A stretch of DNA of 64,000 nt from Carex sylvatica (GCA_964058845.1 CAXKVR010000116.1:184737-248736); one strand, 5' to 3'; shown: positions 23,188 through 36,000, numbered from the stretch's first letter. The notes: a model not told the origin generated them from the letters alone. A program made the numbers and translations.

Positions 23188-24181
23188 GGACATCAAACTA
23201 AATCTGGATGCCCGGTCGAAGCCTTCAGTCCACATCAAGATTCCGACCGAAGATGTTCAAGTCACATCAAGATTTGTGCTAGTAATTTTAAATTTTTTTT
23301 AGATTAAGTGTTCACGAATTTTGTTATTTACTCCACATTTGTTGGGTGTTGCTCCTCTCTTGCTCTATATAACTTTTATTTTATGAAAAAAAAAACTGGT
23401 ATGTAAATTTATCTAATCGTATCTAAATGTAAATGAACCGATTTATCTATATTATCTCCATTTTAAACACTAAAAATCATTAGGAAATTAGGAACCAATC
23501 ATGATCTGTTGATAATAAACATAGGTCTAATATCGGAATCAATCATGATTTCCACAAAGAAAAAGACAATTGGAATCCATAATAGCCCCTTGAAATGGGA
23601 TAAATATATTGATAGCTAACGTTGCTTTGATTCCATGCAGTGTACGAATAAATAGAGTTAAATATCATTGTCAATATTTTTTTAACTTTTGAAATGCTTG
23701 TATTTATAAATACATGTGCCTCACAAACTAGCTCATAAATTAAACATTAAATGGTACTCTTTAAAACCAATTACAGAGACGGATTTACGTATATATCAGG
23801 AGTGCTAAGTCACTATATAATTTTAAAATTTAATTAAAACATCGGTGCAGTAGCTTTCCATGCAATGCGCTATTGGTTCGCAGTATTCTGCATTAATAAA
23901 CGGCCATTATGTAAGTTACTGTAATTTTATTTTATAAAGAAGGTTAAGGTTTAAGTACTTAAAACAATATAAAATATAAAGGATAAAACTGCTAATATTT
24001 AATTTATAGTGGTGGCTAATATACATATTTGCCTCTGATTGTTTATTGAGTAAAGGTTAGAGATCAAGCCATCAAATTATTTAATATCCACAAAAAAATA
24101 TTCTTTTCGGATCTCGAACTTGCAAATTTAGTAAGAGCTAAATTTAGTAAGAGCTTAAGTTTGCTACGAAATTTGTGAGTT
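23188..24181. other. Intergenic, with a SINE remnant at its right end
   Basis: No gene is seen. Near 24045-24125 a GATCAAGCCATCAAATTATT ... GGATCTCGAACTTGCAA stretch matches the SINE family of 33251-33394 in the same orientation. A short duplication (AAATTTAGTAAGAGCT, two units) follows at 24125-24158, next to the LTR element. Confidence 0.5.
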
Positions 24182-24186
24182 CAACT

Positions 24187-25194
24187 TGTTGATTGTAGCA
24201 ATAATATTTTTCGTCTATTTGACTAATTTGCAAAACATACAATTATTGAATTTTACGATTTCTTCTACTTTAGAGTTATGCATGTTCAAGTTAATTAAAA
24301 TTACAAGATGAAATGCTTGAACTGAAGAAACCATGAAGACACTTATCAAGATTTTAAATTGTAATATTTTAAACTTGGTAAAGTGAGTTTCATGTTGTTT
24401 CAACAGTATACAAACGTTAGTAATGTTTATAAAACGTTATAACAATTTAACCTGTAAGAAACCGCTAAGGGACAGCTTGATCAAACACAGAATTTAATCT
24501 TAAATGTTACAGATGTTTTATAAATGTTGTAATGTTTTAATTAAATTCATGTTTCTAAAATTTCTATTTTTTGTCAAGTTTTTACAGTGTTAAATCGATT
24601 AGCTGAGCTGTCAAAAAATTAAAATGTTGGTAACATTTTAGGTCAAACAGCTCATTAAAAAGCTCTCTCTATAAATAAGGCTTTGAGCTTTCTTTTCAAA
24701 GCATCTCAGCCGACCCTAAACTTCTAAAATGCAATTTTCTGAGAGTTTTAGTTACTCCATTGTTGTGAGAACTTAAAACTTCAAAATCCCTCAAACAACC
24801 TCAAACTCACTTCACTAATCTCAAGTTAGATTAGATTAGAGTGATCTATTAAGTGTTTCTCCTGAGTAGCTTAAACTTAGAGATCTTGTTCTCATCTCTA
24901 GGAGGCTGTGTGACTTTCCTTAGTTGTAAGGGCTCGCCGGCTCTCGTTTCAAGTTAGTCGATTGACTTCCCGCTTGGATTGTAAGAGCTCAACGGTTCAC
25001 AAGTTGTAATCATTTCATATTGGGTAATAGAAATGCGCACCTAGAAGAGGTTGCGAAGCCCTGGAGACGTAGGCCTTTGTTTTGCCGGACTCCATTATGG
25101 ATGCGTGTCAAATTTCTCTAAACTCTTCTATTTACTTTTAATTGTGATTATTTTCAGTTTTTTATAGTAATTAGTAGTGCCCCTAAATTCAACA
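24187..25194 (+). repeat. Left LTR
   Basis: This 1008-bp LTR begins TGTTGATTGTAGCAATAAT and ends CCTAAATTCAACA. It contains the CTCTCTATAAATAAGGCTTTG block (near 24665-24685), a good TATA-box candidate for the element's own promoter. Several AACGTT-type motifs lie upstream of that box. Confidence 0.92.
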
Positions 25195-25197
25195 AAG

Positions 25198-25209
25198 TGG
25201 TATCAGAGC
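25198..25209 (+). other. Primer-binding site (initiator Met-tRNA)
   Basis: TGGTATCAGAGC, three bases after the left LTR, is the standard complement to the 3' end of plant initiator methionine tRNA used to prime minus-strand synthesis. Confidence 0.9.
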
Positions 25210-25259
25210 AAGTTGCTCAAATTAAGACTCACTTAATTTGAGTTGGATCAACTTGGAAA

Positions 25260-26900
25260 ATGGTACCCTATAGATGTGAGAAGGAACCACCAATTTTTGG
25301 TAATACAACCAACAACTTTAGTCATTGGAAAAATCTTATGATTCATTTTTTTAAAACCAATGAGGTTTGGGATATTGTAGAAAAATTAAAATAGATATGT
25401 ACCAAAAATTAATGACAATAATGATTTGACCACCACATTCAAACTTGAAAAGCAAATGAACCTAATTGCAATAAATTACATAATTAATTCAGTTAGTGAG
25501 TCTATCTCATCATTCATTAATGATTCGTATAGTGCCCATGAAATATGAGAGGATCTAATCAATCAATTTGAAGTAAATACTCAGATTAAAATGAGAAAGA
25601 CAAAGATGGATGAACAAGATCTCAACCTTGCATTGATGGCAAGTGTAAATAAAAGTCCCTCGGCAATTGACGTGGACTCAATTATTGCAAGCAAGAACAT
25701 CACCGACGAGACCACTATCAAATTTCTCATGGACCTTGTGAAATCAAGGAACATCAAGAAGGACGATGATGGAATCGAAGCTTCAACTAGCTCTGCTAAT
25801 GAGGTACATTTAAATTGGGGTCTTGATGGTATTGAGTCCGAAGATGAATTGACCGATGAGGAAGAAGGTGGTGAAGAATACAATGATACCATTGATGAGA
25901 CTAAAAATAACTTGTATATCAATCGGTTAGTAATCAATGAGTCAATGTTGCAATCTCTCCTTGATGAGTCAAATAAAACCTTGATTGAAAAGGAAGGTAT
26001 TATAAGAGCATTAATATAATATTTTGGAATGTCAAAATAGAAATTTAAAAGCATCAAACATGATAAATAAAATTCTAGATTTTAAGGTAAATAATTTAGA
26101 GTTCAAACTCAATTTGTTAGAAAAACTAAATGAAACCAACATATGCTCATCACATGTAGACGAAATAGAGATTTTAAAAGTAAGAATTCAAACCCTAGAA
26201 ACCAAAAATAGAGCTTTAAGATCTCCTAGTGAATTCTCAAATGTCACTAATCTAGATTTTTATCATATGGATAGTTTGATCAATGATCGCAAAATTGACA
26301 CAATTTGACTTGGATACAACAAGGGTCAATCCTCATTTGAATCTAACTACTTGACTAGCCCGAAAAGAAAAGGAGGACAGACTCGATTCTCAAATAAGGA
26401 AAATGAACAAAAACCTTTAAATAAATGTATTGATTGCAAAAAATATTACACCTATCATCCAAATGCTAAAGAATATCAAAAGTCTCAAAATTATGCATTT
26501 AGGTATAGGTTTAATCACAAAAATTATAAGAACAAAAATAATTTTCAAAATAGTGATAGGAACACTTTTAATTCAAAAGGGTCAAACAAAACTTATTTCA
26601 AAAGACCCGATGGATGGTTTTATGAACTCAAATATAAAAATAATTTACAAAATCGAACTCAAAGGAAATGGTTGAGAAGAGATGTTCCCCAACATCACAA
26701 TAGATTTGATTCTTATAAAACCAAAAGTGTCTCATTTAGAGTTGCAAATAAGTCGTTTGGTAATAATAAGAGTAATTTGCATGAAGTCAAATACCAATAC
26801 CAATTCACTTTCAAACAAGGTTCTATTGCTCAAAAGCCATCAATTACACTTTGTAATTATTGTTGCAAAATTAGTCATACCTCCTTATAATGTAGGTTTA
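25260..26900 (+). pseudogene. Degenerate copia-like gag
   Basis: An ATG at 25260 opens MVPYRCEKEPPIFG ... HWKNLMIHFF, the kind of start seen in copia-type gag polyproteins, but it stops after about 44 codons. The reading resumes in another frame at 25591-26019 and again at 26351-26890 with a basic, Asn/Lys-rich nucleocapsid-like segment. The zinc knuckle at the end has the C-x2-C-x4-H spacing (CNYCCKISH), but the fourth ligand falls just after a TAA at 26888-26890. At least three interruptions make this non-functional. Confidence 0.75.
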
Positions 26901-27619
26901 GGAATTGAGACAACAATCCAAATGTTGTTTGGGTTCTTAAAGCTACATTAGCATAGATGGATACATAATCTCCCATAAATCATTCAAATTGCCAAAAATA
27001 AAGGGGGAGATTAAAACAAGGTATATGTTAGTTACTCACTCAACAATAACTAATATATATTCTTGTAGGAGTATTTGATTACATCTCATAAAGAAAATAC
27101 TTGAATCATTGATAGTTGTTGCACATAAATATTATGCATAATCCAAACTCTGCATAATTATGAAATTCGTTTCTGCAATGTACCAATAATGTGTAACAAT
27201 ACTAGTGCCATAATTATATCTAAAAATTTGGTTCTCCATTCTAGAACCAAGCACATAGAAATAAGACATCATTTTATTATGAGTCATATTGAGAAAGGTG
27301 AAATAGAACTCATACATATCGATACCAAAAATTAAATTGTCGATATATTCATAAAATCCTTGAATACTTAACAATACAATGAATTAAGATTTAAATTAGG
27401 CATGCTAGAACTTAGAGAATAAGATATATTAAATTTTCACTTCAATACAATTCATAGCAATCAAATTAGTTCATTTTGGAACAAAATTTACAGTGGCAAA
27501 ACATTGACAACGTTTGTAAAATGTTGATAACGTTTTTCAGCCATATCAGTTCACAATAATTTTTCTAAATCGTTGGTAACATTTAAAAAAAATCATAGTA
27601 ACAATTCATGCCCATGAGG

Positions 27620-28080
27620 CTTGTGAAAATTCAAAGTTTTCAAGTCTAAACAAAACATTGTAACGCTCCTGGAAAACGTTGTAACGTTTCATTCTTATAT
27701 GCATTCAGAGACTTGTGAAAATTCGAAGTTTTCAAGTCTGAACAAAATATTGTAACGCTCATGGAAAATGTTATAATGTTTCATTCTTATATGTATTCAG
27801 AGACTTGTGAAAATTCAAAGTTTTCAAGTCTGAACAAAATGTTGTAACGCTCCAGAAAAACGTTGTAACATTTCATTGTTGTTATATACATACAGAAACT
27901 TGTGAAAATTTAAAGTTTCTAAGTCTGAACAAAACGTTGTAATGCTCCTGAAAAATGTTGTAACGTTTTATTCTTATATGCATACATAGACTTGTGCAAT
28001 TTGAAGTTTTCAAATCTCAACAAAACGTTGTAACGATTAGGTAAACGTTGTAACGATTTAAATAAATTCACTATTTCCAA
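27620..28080 (+). repeat. ~92-bp tandem repeat, about five copies
   Basis: The string CTTGTGAAAATTC(A/G)AAGTTT recurs at 27620, 27712, 27804 and 27899 and, in a shorter form, at 27991. This gives a 92-95-bp period. Every unit carries one or two AACGTTGTAACG-like motifs, which also occur in the LTRs. It is non-coding and lies between gag and the second ORF. Confidence 0.87.
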
Positions 28081-28507
28081 AAAAAATATAATTTCTACAA
28101 AACAGCTATTTCAAGTCAGTAACCAAACGTTGGTAATATTTTACGATAAAAAAGGTTAAATAAGGAGCCAACCCGTCCCTTCTCTCTTTCTTCTCTCACG
28201 CCCCTTCAACTTCTTATTTCTCTCTTCTCTCTCTCCCAAATCTGGCCACCAAACTCAACAAAATCAAGAAAATTTTCTTGATTTCCTCTTTTCCTCTCTT
28301 CCCTCTACTCATTTCACTCTCCAAGTCACCATTCCTTCCCTCTCTCTTTTCTCTCCAAAACCCTAGCCGAAAATCTCAACTTCAAATTTGGCGATCCGAC
28401 CGTCCAATCGATGATCCGACTTCACTACTGTTCTTCTCATGCCCTTCTCGTCTCGGATTGGTGTTTGATTCTTAAATTGGTAAACTTTCATCTTAATCTC
28501 TCTATCA

Positions 28508-29898
28508 ATGGCACCAAAAAAATATTTTCGAGTCAAAACGGGTGAAAGTAGTAGAGGTCATCCACAACCAAACTAAGTTATATACCGTTCAAACACTCAC
28601 CTATTCCGTAATGTAAGAGCCCACCATAACTACTATGGCCAATTCCAAGTACGAAAATTCACTCAATGCTTATATTTTGACAAATCAACGGTTACCTTTT
28701 CTCCTAAAGAGGATGGCAAAATGATTGAGTACATCATGCATTGGAATTGAGACAATTTACTTAAATGCAATGAACCATATACCGATATACTCACCCGTAC
28801 CTTCTATGCAAATCTCATGATCTCCGAGAACTCATTCTATCTCACTACCTATATTTGCAGGAAGAAAATATTACTCTCTCTTGACTCTATCTCTCAATTT
28901 ATTGAGATCCCGAATAACGGAGAAGAAACATATATTTTGAGAGGTTGGCCAAGTGGCTTGACGAAAACGGCTGACCAATACAAGACTTGGTTTGATCGCA
29001 AGAACCGGGGTGGAACACCTCTCTATTTCTCTCATCTTTCGGCTCTTCACCGGTTGATATTTCTTTTCATCAACAATATTCTCATCCCGAAGGAAACTAT
29101 CAAAACCAACATTGAGTGGGGTCCGATGTACTATCTTAGACATCTCATTCAACTAGACGACAAAATGTTCAACTTGCCATACATCATTCTCCGTCATATA
29201 AAAAGTGCTTTCGAAAGCAAGGTAACTCTCTTACCCTATGCCTCTCTTATTCATAAAATAATTTGGACAAATAAAATTGAAATTTTTGAGGGTATTCCAA
29301 AGGTACAACCGGTATATTTAGTTAATCTCTTGACCAAACAAGGTTGAAAACGTTCTAACACACCATCCGGATTACAATGGTACAAACCCGATTCAACGGG
29401 TATCAATAAATGAATTTTTAAAGGTGTCATTCTTAATCAATATTGGGACCCAAGGGAAAATATTGAAGAAAATACGGGAGGGGATGATCAATCCCAATTG
29501 CCACCTCTAGCGGGTAATATACCACCCGGTATAAATGAAACCATGGTTTGGTTGGTTGATCAAATGAGAGAACATCGGTTGGAGGTGCAACAAGATTTTA
29601 GAGATATGGCCGAAGGATTTAAGGATATCGATTTCTCGGACTTCGAACACGTGTTCGCCAAAATACAAGAGCCATTAGAGATCTTGAAGATGCCACTCAT
29701 GATCTCAATACTCAATTTGTGAGGCAATTTGGTGCTTCAAATGGGATGACATCTCAATCTTTAAACCCCAATGATGTAGAAGAAGAAGTAGAAGAACAAG
29801 AAGAAGGTCAAGAGGAAGGTGATGAAGAAGGTGATGAAGAAGAAGAAGATGAGGACTATGAAGAAGATGATGATTGTGACGACAACGACGACGAGTAG
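28508..29898 (+). pseudogene. Second ORF of the element: plant transposon-protein-like, acidic tail
   Basis: An ATG at 28508 (MAPKKYFRVKTGESSR) is followed by a stop after 22 codons and another near 28748. The main open part runs 28749-29346, and the same frame continues after stops near 29346 and 29413. The region with TFYANLMISENSFYL ... YILRGW ... LHRLIFLFINNILIPKE ... NLPYIILRHIKSAF resembles the putative plant transposon protein family (which I recall as Pfam Transposase_32), common in plant repeats and of unknown activity. A further frame change leads to a tail of about 40 Glu/Asp-rich residues ending at the TAG at 29896-29898. It has no polymerase, integrase or protease motifs. Family assignment is by pattern memory and needs a profile search. 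Confidence 0.6.
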
Positions 29899-30573
29899 TT
29901 CCATCATTTTCTTTTTCTTTTTCTTAAATTCAAACTTTAAAAATATTAATTTGTTTGCTATGGATTGGACATTAATTCTCTTAAGTTGCATGTTTGATTT
30001 GAATTTTAATTAGCTCAACTTGTAGGTTGAATTGTTTAAATTGGTTAATGTGTTGCTTGAACTATTGAAATGTTAGTGTTTTTAAATGCAAAAATATAAT
30101 TTGCTTGACTTGCTTGAATTGCTAGATCTTGAAAATTTGTTTATTGATATAGGTATACATGAGAAGTAGGAATTTATATGAATTGATGACTTGTCAATAA
30201 TTAAAATTGTAAAATTATTGAATACGTATACTTGTATATCTTATAACCTTGACAAGTTATGTAATATGTATTGTGATATGCATGAAATGACTTGTAAATT
30301 TGTCAAGTAAAATTTTAGAGTAAAACTCTCAATTATATTTCATTAGTGATTTATCGATATAATATTGCTAAATTGAGGGGGTGCATATTTTGAGAGATAA
30401 CACTTTGAAAATGTGCTTATTTTTCTCCCTTTTGTCGATTTCCAAAAGAGGGAGAAATTGGTACCAAATGCTAGACATGCAAAATAACAATTGGGTAAAC
30501 CAAATTGGAAAAAAAAATTGATTTATACACTTACTCGCATTATGTGTTTTGCAAATCATCAAAATGGGGAGAT

Positions 30574-31663
30574 TGTTGGTTGTAGCAATAATCTTTTTCG
30601 TTTATTTGACTAATTTGCAAAACATACAATTATTGAATTTTACGATTTCTTCTATTTTTAGAATTATGCAGGTTCAAGCTAATTGGAATTGCAAGATGAA
30701 ATGCTTGAACTGAAGAAATCATGAAGACACTTATCAAGATTTTAAATTGTAATATTTTAAACTTGGTAAAGTGAGTTTGATGTTGTTTCAACAGTATACA
30801 AACGTTGGTAATGTTTATAAAACGTTATAATGATTTAACCTGTGAGAATGCTAAGGGACAGCTTGATCAAACACATGATTTAATCTTAAATATTATAGAC
30901 ATTTTATAAAACGTTGTAACGTTTTAATTAAATTCATGTTTTCAAAAATCTCATTTTTGTTAAGTTTTTACAGTGTTAAATCGTTGGTAACGTTTTATAA
31001 TCGTTGGTAACGTTTTATAATCGTTGGTAACGTTTTGATCGATTAGCTGAGCTGTCAGAAAATAAAAATTCTAAATCGCATTTTGAACTAAAACGTTGGT
31101 AACATTTTAGGTCAAACAGCTCATTAAAGGGCTCTCTCTATAAATAGGGCTTTGGACTTTATTCCCAAAGCATCTCAGCCGACTCTAAACTTCTAAAACA
31201 TGATTTTCTGAGAGATTTAGTTACTCCATTGTTGTGAGAGCTTAAAACTTCAAAATTTCTCAAACAACCTTAAATCCACTTCACTAATATCAAGTTAGAT
31301 TAGATTAGAGTGATCTATTAAGTGTTTCTCTTGAGTAGCTTAAATTTAGAGACATTGTTCTCATCTCTAAGAGGCCGTGTGACTTTCCTTGGTTGTAAGG
31401 GCTCGTCGACTCTCGTTTCAAGTTGGCCGATTGACTTTTCGCTTGGATTGTAAGGGCTCAACAGTTCACAAGTTGTAATTATTTCGTATTGGGTAATAGA
31501 AAGGCACCTAGAAGAGGTTGCGAAGCCCTGGAGACGTAGGTCTTTGTTTTGCCGAACTCCGTTATCATCTCGCGTGTCAAATTTTTCTAAACTCTTCTAT
31601 TTATTTTTAATTGCGATTATTTTTCGTTTTTTAGAGCAATTAGTGGTGTCCCTAAATTCAACA
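30574..31663 (+). repeat. Right LTR
   Basis: This 1090-bp LTR begins TGTTGGTTGTAGCAATAAT and ends CCTAAATTCAACA. It is 82 bp longer than the left LTR, mainly because it has three copies of a 21-bp unit (TCGTTGGTAACGTTTTATAA) near 30980-31040 and an extra AAAACGTTGG-containing piece at 31060-31095. A TATA candidate (CTCTATAAATAGGGC) lies near 31135. Confidence 0.92.
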
Positions 31664-31932
31664 CAACTCTTTTTTTTTTGATAAAAAAATATAGATCTAG
31701 TTCGTATTATGTGATTAGAAAATGTGTTGTTACAGTTCAACTTTAAAATCAATCCAACTACGAATTTAAAACGTTGATCATCTTGATTTATTTAACATTT
31801 CAATCATTCAAATTTGTTGTATACAAAATCCAGAGAGTTAAAAGATAAATTATTTTGGTGTTTAATCCTTCAACAACTTCTAATCTTATACAAAACAAAT
31901 AATATAATAAAAATATAACATATATATATCAT

Positions 31933-32346
31933 GAGGAGGGTTCAAATGCATTCAAATTTTGGTGCACCCAAATACAGCCTATCTTTTATCTCTGTTTTCA
32001 TAGTCAAAACAGTTAATCCGAACCGTTAGATGCGATCTATATATTAAGATGTGCTTGGAGACCAAATTTTATATTTTTTGAAATTTATTTACTATTTTTT
32101 TAGATTGATTGAAAATCACTGTTTTTTATGGTTCAGATTTGCTAAAAACAACGATTTTCAATAAATCTAAAATAATAGTAAAAAAATTTCAAAAAATATA
32201 AAATTTGATCTCCAAGCACATCTTAATATATATATCGCATCTAACCGTTCGGATTAACTATTCGGACTTTGAAAACAGAGAAAAATGATTTGAAAGATAG
32301 AGTGCATTTGGGTGCACCAAAATTTGAGTGCATTTGAACCCTCCTC
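31933..32346. mobile_element. Palindromic MITE, intergenic copy with 9-bp TSD
   Basis: The ends are GAGGAGGGTTCAAATGCA and its inverse. A perfect 9-bp TSD ATATATCAT flanks it (31924-31932, 32347-32355). Arms of about 190 bp pair around a short centre near 32140 and hold the family core (AGTTAATCCGAACCGTTAGA, TTAAGATGTGCTTGGAGACC, AAATTTTATATTTTTTGAAA). This is the cleanest copy and the only full-length one not inside a gene; it lies about 720 bp beyond the stop codon of the cyclopropane synthase gene. Confidence 0.9.
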
Positions 32347-32355
32347 ATATATCAT

Positions 32356-33070
32356 TGATCTGTCAATACTACTCTTCGAAAATGAAAACATTTTGAAGGT
32401 GATTCAGTATATTTTGATGTTAAACTCACAAAATAAATGTAGAATAAAAAATAATAATAATAATAATATAATAATATACAATTTTTGGTAGTCTTAGAAA
32501 AATTTACTTCTTCCTTCAAGGAATGAAACAAGGATAAAGATAATTAAAAGGAGAGAAGCTGGATTGAGTGATTTAAGCCAAACCATTCTTTCCGGTGAAT
32601 ATTTTATAATCTCCTCTTATATTTCGGCTCATTTTTTATGCGTTTATAGATAAAAGAACGAGCAAATCTTTTTAAAGATACGCTACGCTTTCACCCATTT
32701 AATTACAACATCTCTTATCCTGTTTTTATTTGTCAATTGCTGTCACACTTTACTAACAAGCCCTGTATCTTATGGATATATATTATCCAGTGGAAAATAT
32801 ATTCAATAATTTTAATTTTCCCTAAAAATGTTCTGTTCAGTTCCTTTATAAGCAAGCGCAAAAATAATGACAAAATATATTGGTACGCAAATGTGGAGCT
32901 TTTTATTGAACATTGGTACGCAAAATCGTCCGAATGAGTTAAGCTTCGGTATACAAAAAGTGATTTACTCGGTGTCAATAACGCCTCCTCTCTTTTTTCT
33001 GACCCAAATCATTACAAAATAAGAAATTTATTTACTGCGACTATTAACTAAATAAGAAAAAGAATCTGCT
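32356..33070. other. 3' flank of the cyclopropane synthase gene
   Basis: This holds the likely 3' untranslated region of the minus-strand gene. An ATAATAATAATAATAT microsatellite is at about 32450-32475. I cannot fix a polyadenylation site. Confidence 0.4.
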
Positions 33071-36000
33071 TCAGGTTGAGAGAGATTTGCCATAGCCATA
33101 GGGGTCACCAAAATTCCTTGCATTACCAGGTCGCGAAAACACCATCTGCACACCAACATTTCAACGAGTTTTAACTTTTAAATCGGTGCTTATGGGTTAA
33201 CTGAGATCTATAATAGCCTCACACAAGCAATTAGCACAGGTAAAATAACTTTTTTTAGTATAAGTAGGAGGTCAAGCCACCCAACTGTTTTAACATTCAC
33301 AAAGAATTTTTCATTCGGATTTCGAACCTGCGATTTCCTACACGGAGAGCATTGCCTTTACCACTAAGATCAAAGGCTGGTTCTCAACACCAGCAAAATA
33401 ACTAGATGAAATTGATTTGTACCTGATAATTGCCGAGGGTGCATGACTTGAACCCAGCAGCACAATACAGGAAATAATACTCCCACGTGCGGTAGAACTT
33501 TTCATCAAATCCCAAGGCAAGAATTTCCCTGAAAAGATATAATTGAGACTTGTAAAACTTTTCATTCCAGAATGTACTGCACACACAAACCAAAGATTCT
33601 AAAGGCCAACTTAACCTCCATTAGAAAATTGGAATAGAACATATCAAGTATGATACCGCAAAAACTCAAAAGAATTCCGTATGCAAATAGATGGTAGAAC
33701 TTCACAGTAAAATAAATGGAACACATGATAAAATATTTGTCTTTCTGAAGAAAAGGTCAACTATCTTACTCTTTCTTTGCGGCAAAATTCCTCCTCCAAT
33801 ATATTAAAGTCTGGAAGTAATGAATTCCAATGTTTTCTAAGTGCTCCACACTGCAATTAAGAAGAGAAGTAAGCATGATAAACAAAAATGAAGCTATGGC
33901 ATTAAAGGATTAAATGATATAGATAAACAGTTCTATGATTCTGGTAATGAACACATTATGATATTGCCAAATATTCAGGAGAACACAATAGTACAGATTC
34001 CAATTTTTCTCACTAGAAGAAAGATCACCAATTTAAATAGAATAATTAAAATATCAAAACAAAAGGAGAAAAAATTGCACAAAAAAAATCTTCATTATTC
34101 ATCCATTGCAGTAAACTGTATTTTCTCATTAATGTCAATCCACGAAATATCTCTTGCAAACACTAAACATTCCTGGTATTTATTGTCATGTTCCAAAAGG
34201 AAATAAAAAACATGGCACAGAAAGAAAGGTCGGGTTTTTTAAACAGCAATTGTCAACATTTTGATAAACAACAACCACCATCCAATAGGACTTGGCATTT
34301 CAAATCCAAAACTATAAATTGTAACACATATAGAGTGAGCGTGTGTTTGGGACTAAAGGTTTGGTTGTTGTTGTATAGAGTGTGTGTGAGTGGTGGTGGT
34401 TGGGGGGGGGGGGGGGGGGGGGGGGGGGGAGTGCATATGAATTTACCATAATCTAGAGGAAGTGGACATGGCAGATGTAATCCTACTCAAAGAAGGGAGG
34501 CAACCTCCAGGGAAAATGTATTCCTTTATGAAGTCCGAGCTTAACCTATACTCATCATACCTCTCATCTGGAATGGATATAAACTGCACTCAAAAGAAAA
34601 GAAAAGAAAAAAACTGTTAAACTTTACTCTTTCAAGGTGACTAGTTGATGTGATCAGAGAGTTCATAAAAAAAATACCGGCACCAATGCGAGTATTAGAA
34701 ATGACCATTAGTACCAGAAGGGACTTCATTTATGGGAATAGATGTGTATCCTACAAATCACAAAAGAGGCACAAAAAGAATTACCTGAAGTACAAAAATG
34801 CCATCTTCGGCCAAAAGAGATTCGCAACAGCTGAAGAACTCTCCCATGTATTCGTGCCCTACTCCTTCAATCATCTCACTACAAAATCAGCTACTATCTC
34901 ACTGACAAAAATTTGATAGAGAATCGACAGAAGACACTTATTGAAAGAAGGAATTGCGTGAAAGCACCTCCCTACTCACTAGTCTAAATTAGCTTTTAAA
35001 ATTAGTAGGAAGGGCTTCTCACAAATTCTTGTCAATTTAACCCTTCGCGTCGTTCTTTTTGGATTAAGAAGAAACAGAGAGGTACAGCCTACGTACCAAG
35101 AGATGATCCTGTCATACTTCTTAGAGTGTGACAGCTGTCGATAATCACAGAGCAGGAATTTTATGTTATCCTGAAAACATTGTAAAGCAGATTAATACAA
35201 ACAATAGTTATGGAATTAAGTACATAAAATTACAAATTGGATGCGACTGAATGTAATCCAACATGTATAAGCAATATGATCTAATGGATATGAGCATTTA
35301 GTGACCCACAGGAAATTAATATTTTTTTTATAGGAAATTAACATTTTTTTTATAATGCTTACACAATTGTAGCTGTCGATAGGTTCAATGTGAATTATGT
35401 GATTAGAACTAATGGGATGGGAAGTTGCTGCATGCAATCAATTAACATTTTAGAAAAATTAAGTTATAAAGGAATAACCTCTAATCCAGCCTCTTTGACT
35501 TTTTGTGTGGCATACTTGAGTTGCTCCTCTGACAAGGTGATACCGGTATATTTGCAACCTGTACGCCTCACTACTTCAATTGCAAGGCTTCCCCAGCCAC
35601 AACCTATCTCAAGTACTTCGTGCTTGCTACCTACTCTAGCCTTATACAATTAAAAAAAATGAAAAAAGAATGCATAAGAAAGTGAAATTCACAAGCTTTT
35701 ATTTGCCAAAAGAAAGAAATAGAGAGTGAAAGAAGCATTTTCATTTGTTCTCTTTTCAATTCACTATTCAGCACTGGTAACAAAGGAAAGGAAAATGAGA
35801 AAATTAGGGAACTTCTCTCTAAGAAGTTAGCAAGAGTACCAAAAAGTAACAAATACAAATTGGAAGTATAACTTAATACCTTATCTATTAGAAGAGAAAT
35901 TTTGCGAAGCTGGGCATTTTTTAAATCCTCATCCTCTGTCTGTCAAAATGAACATTGTGGTTATACTCGGTGTGATGCTGCAGGTTTCAGGTCATAACCC

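Larger units (their letters stand above)
24187..31663 (+). mobile_element. Non-autonomous LTR retrotransposon (gag plus extra ORF, no pol)
   Basis: Two long terminal repeats (24187-25194 and 30574-31663) start TGTTG and end CAACA. A perfect 5-bp TSD CAACT flanks them (24182-24186, 31664-31668). A primer-binding site matching the 3' end of initiator Met-tRNA lies just inside the left LTR, and a purine tract (AAAATGGGGAGAT, 30561-30573) abuts the right one. The 5.4-kb interior encodes a damaged copia-like gag (25260-26900), a 92-bp tandem array (27620-28080) and a second damaged ORF (28508-29898). I find no protease, integrase, reverse transcriptase or RNase H. It therefore depended on another element for its enzymes. 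The LTRs differ by many substitutions and an 82-bp length difference, so the insertion is not young. Confidence 0.92.

Noticed and set aside
27620..28080. Regular repeat spacing resembling a CRISPR array
   Set aside because: The whole 92-bp unit is repeated with no unique spacers, and the context is a plant retroelement.
29761..30013. Minus-strand Phe/Ile-rich frame and plus-strand Lys/Met-rich frame
   Set aside because: Both are out-of-frame readings of the Glu/Asp-coding tail of the retroelement second ORF.
34188..34451. Open frame ending in a Gly run
   Set aside because: It reads the GT-rich and G28 simple sequence in intron 21 of the minus-strand gene.
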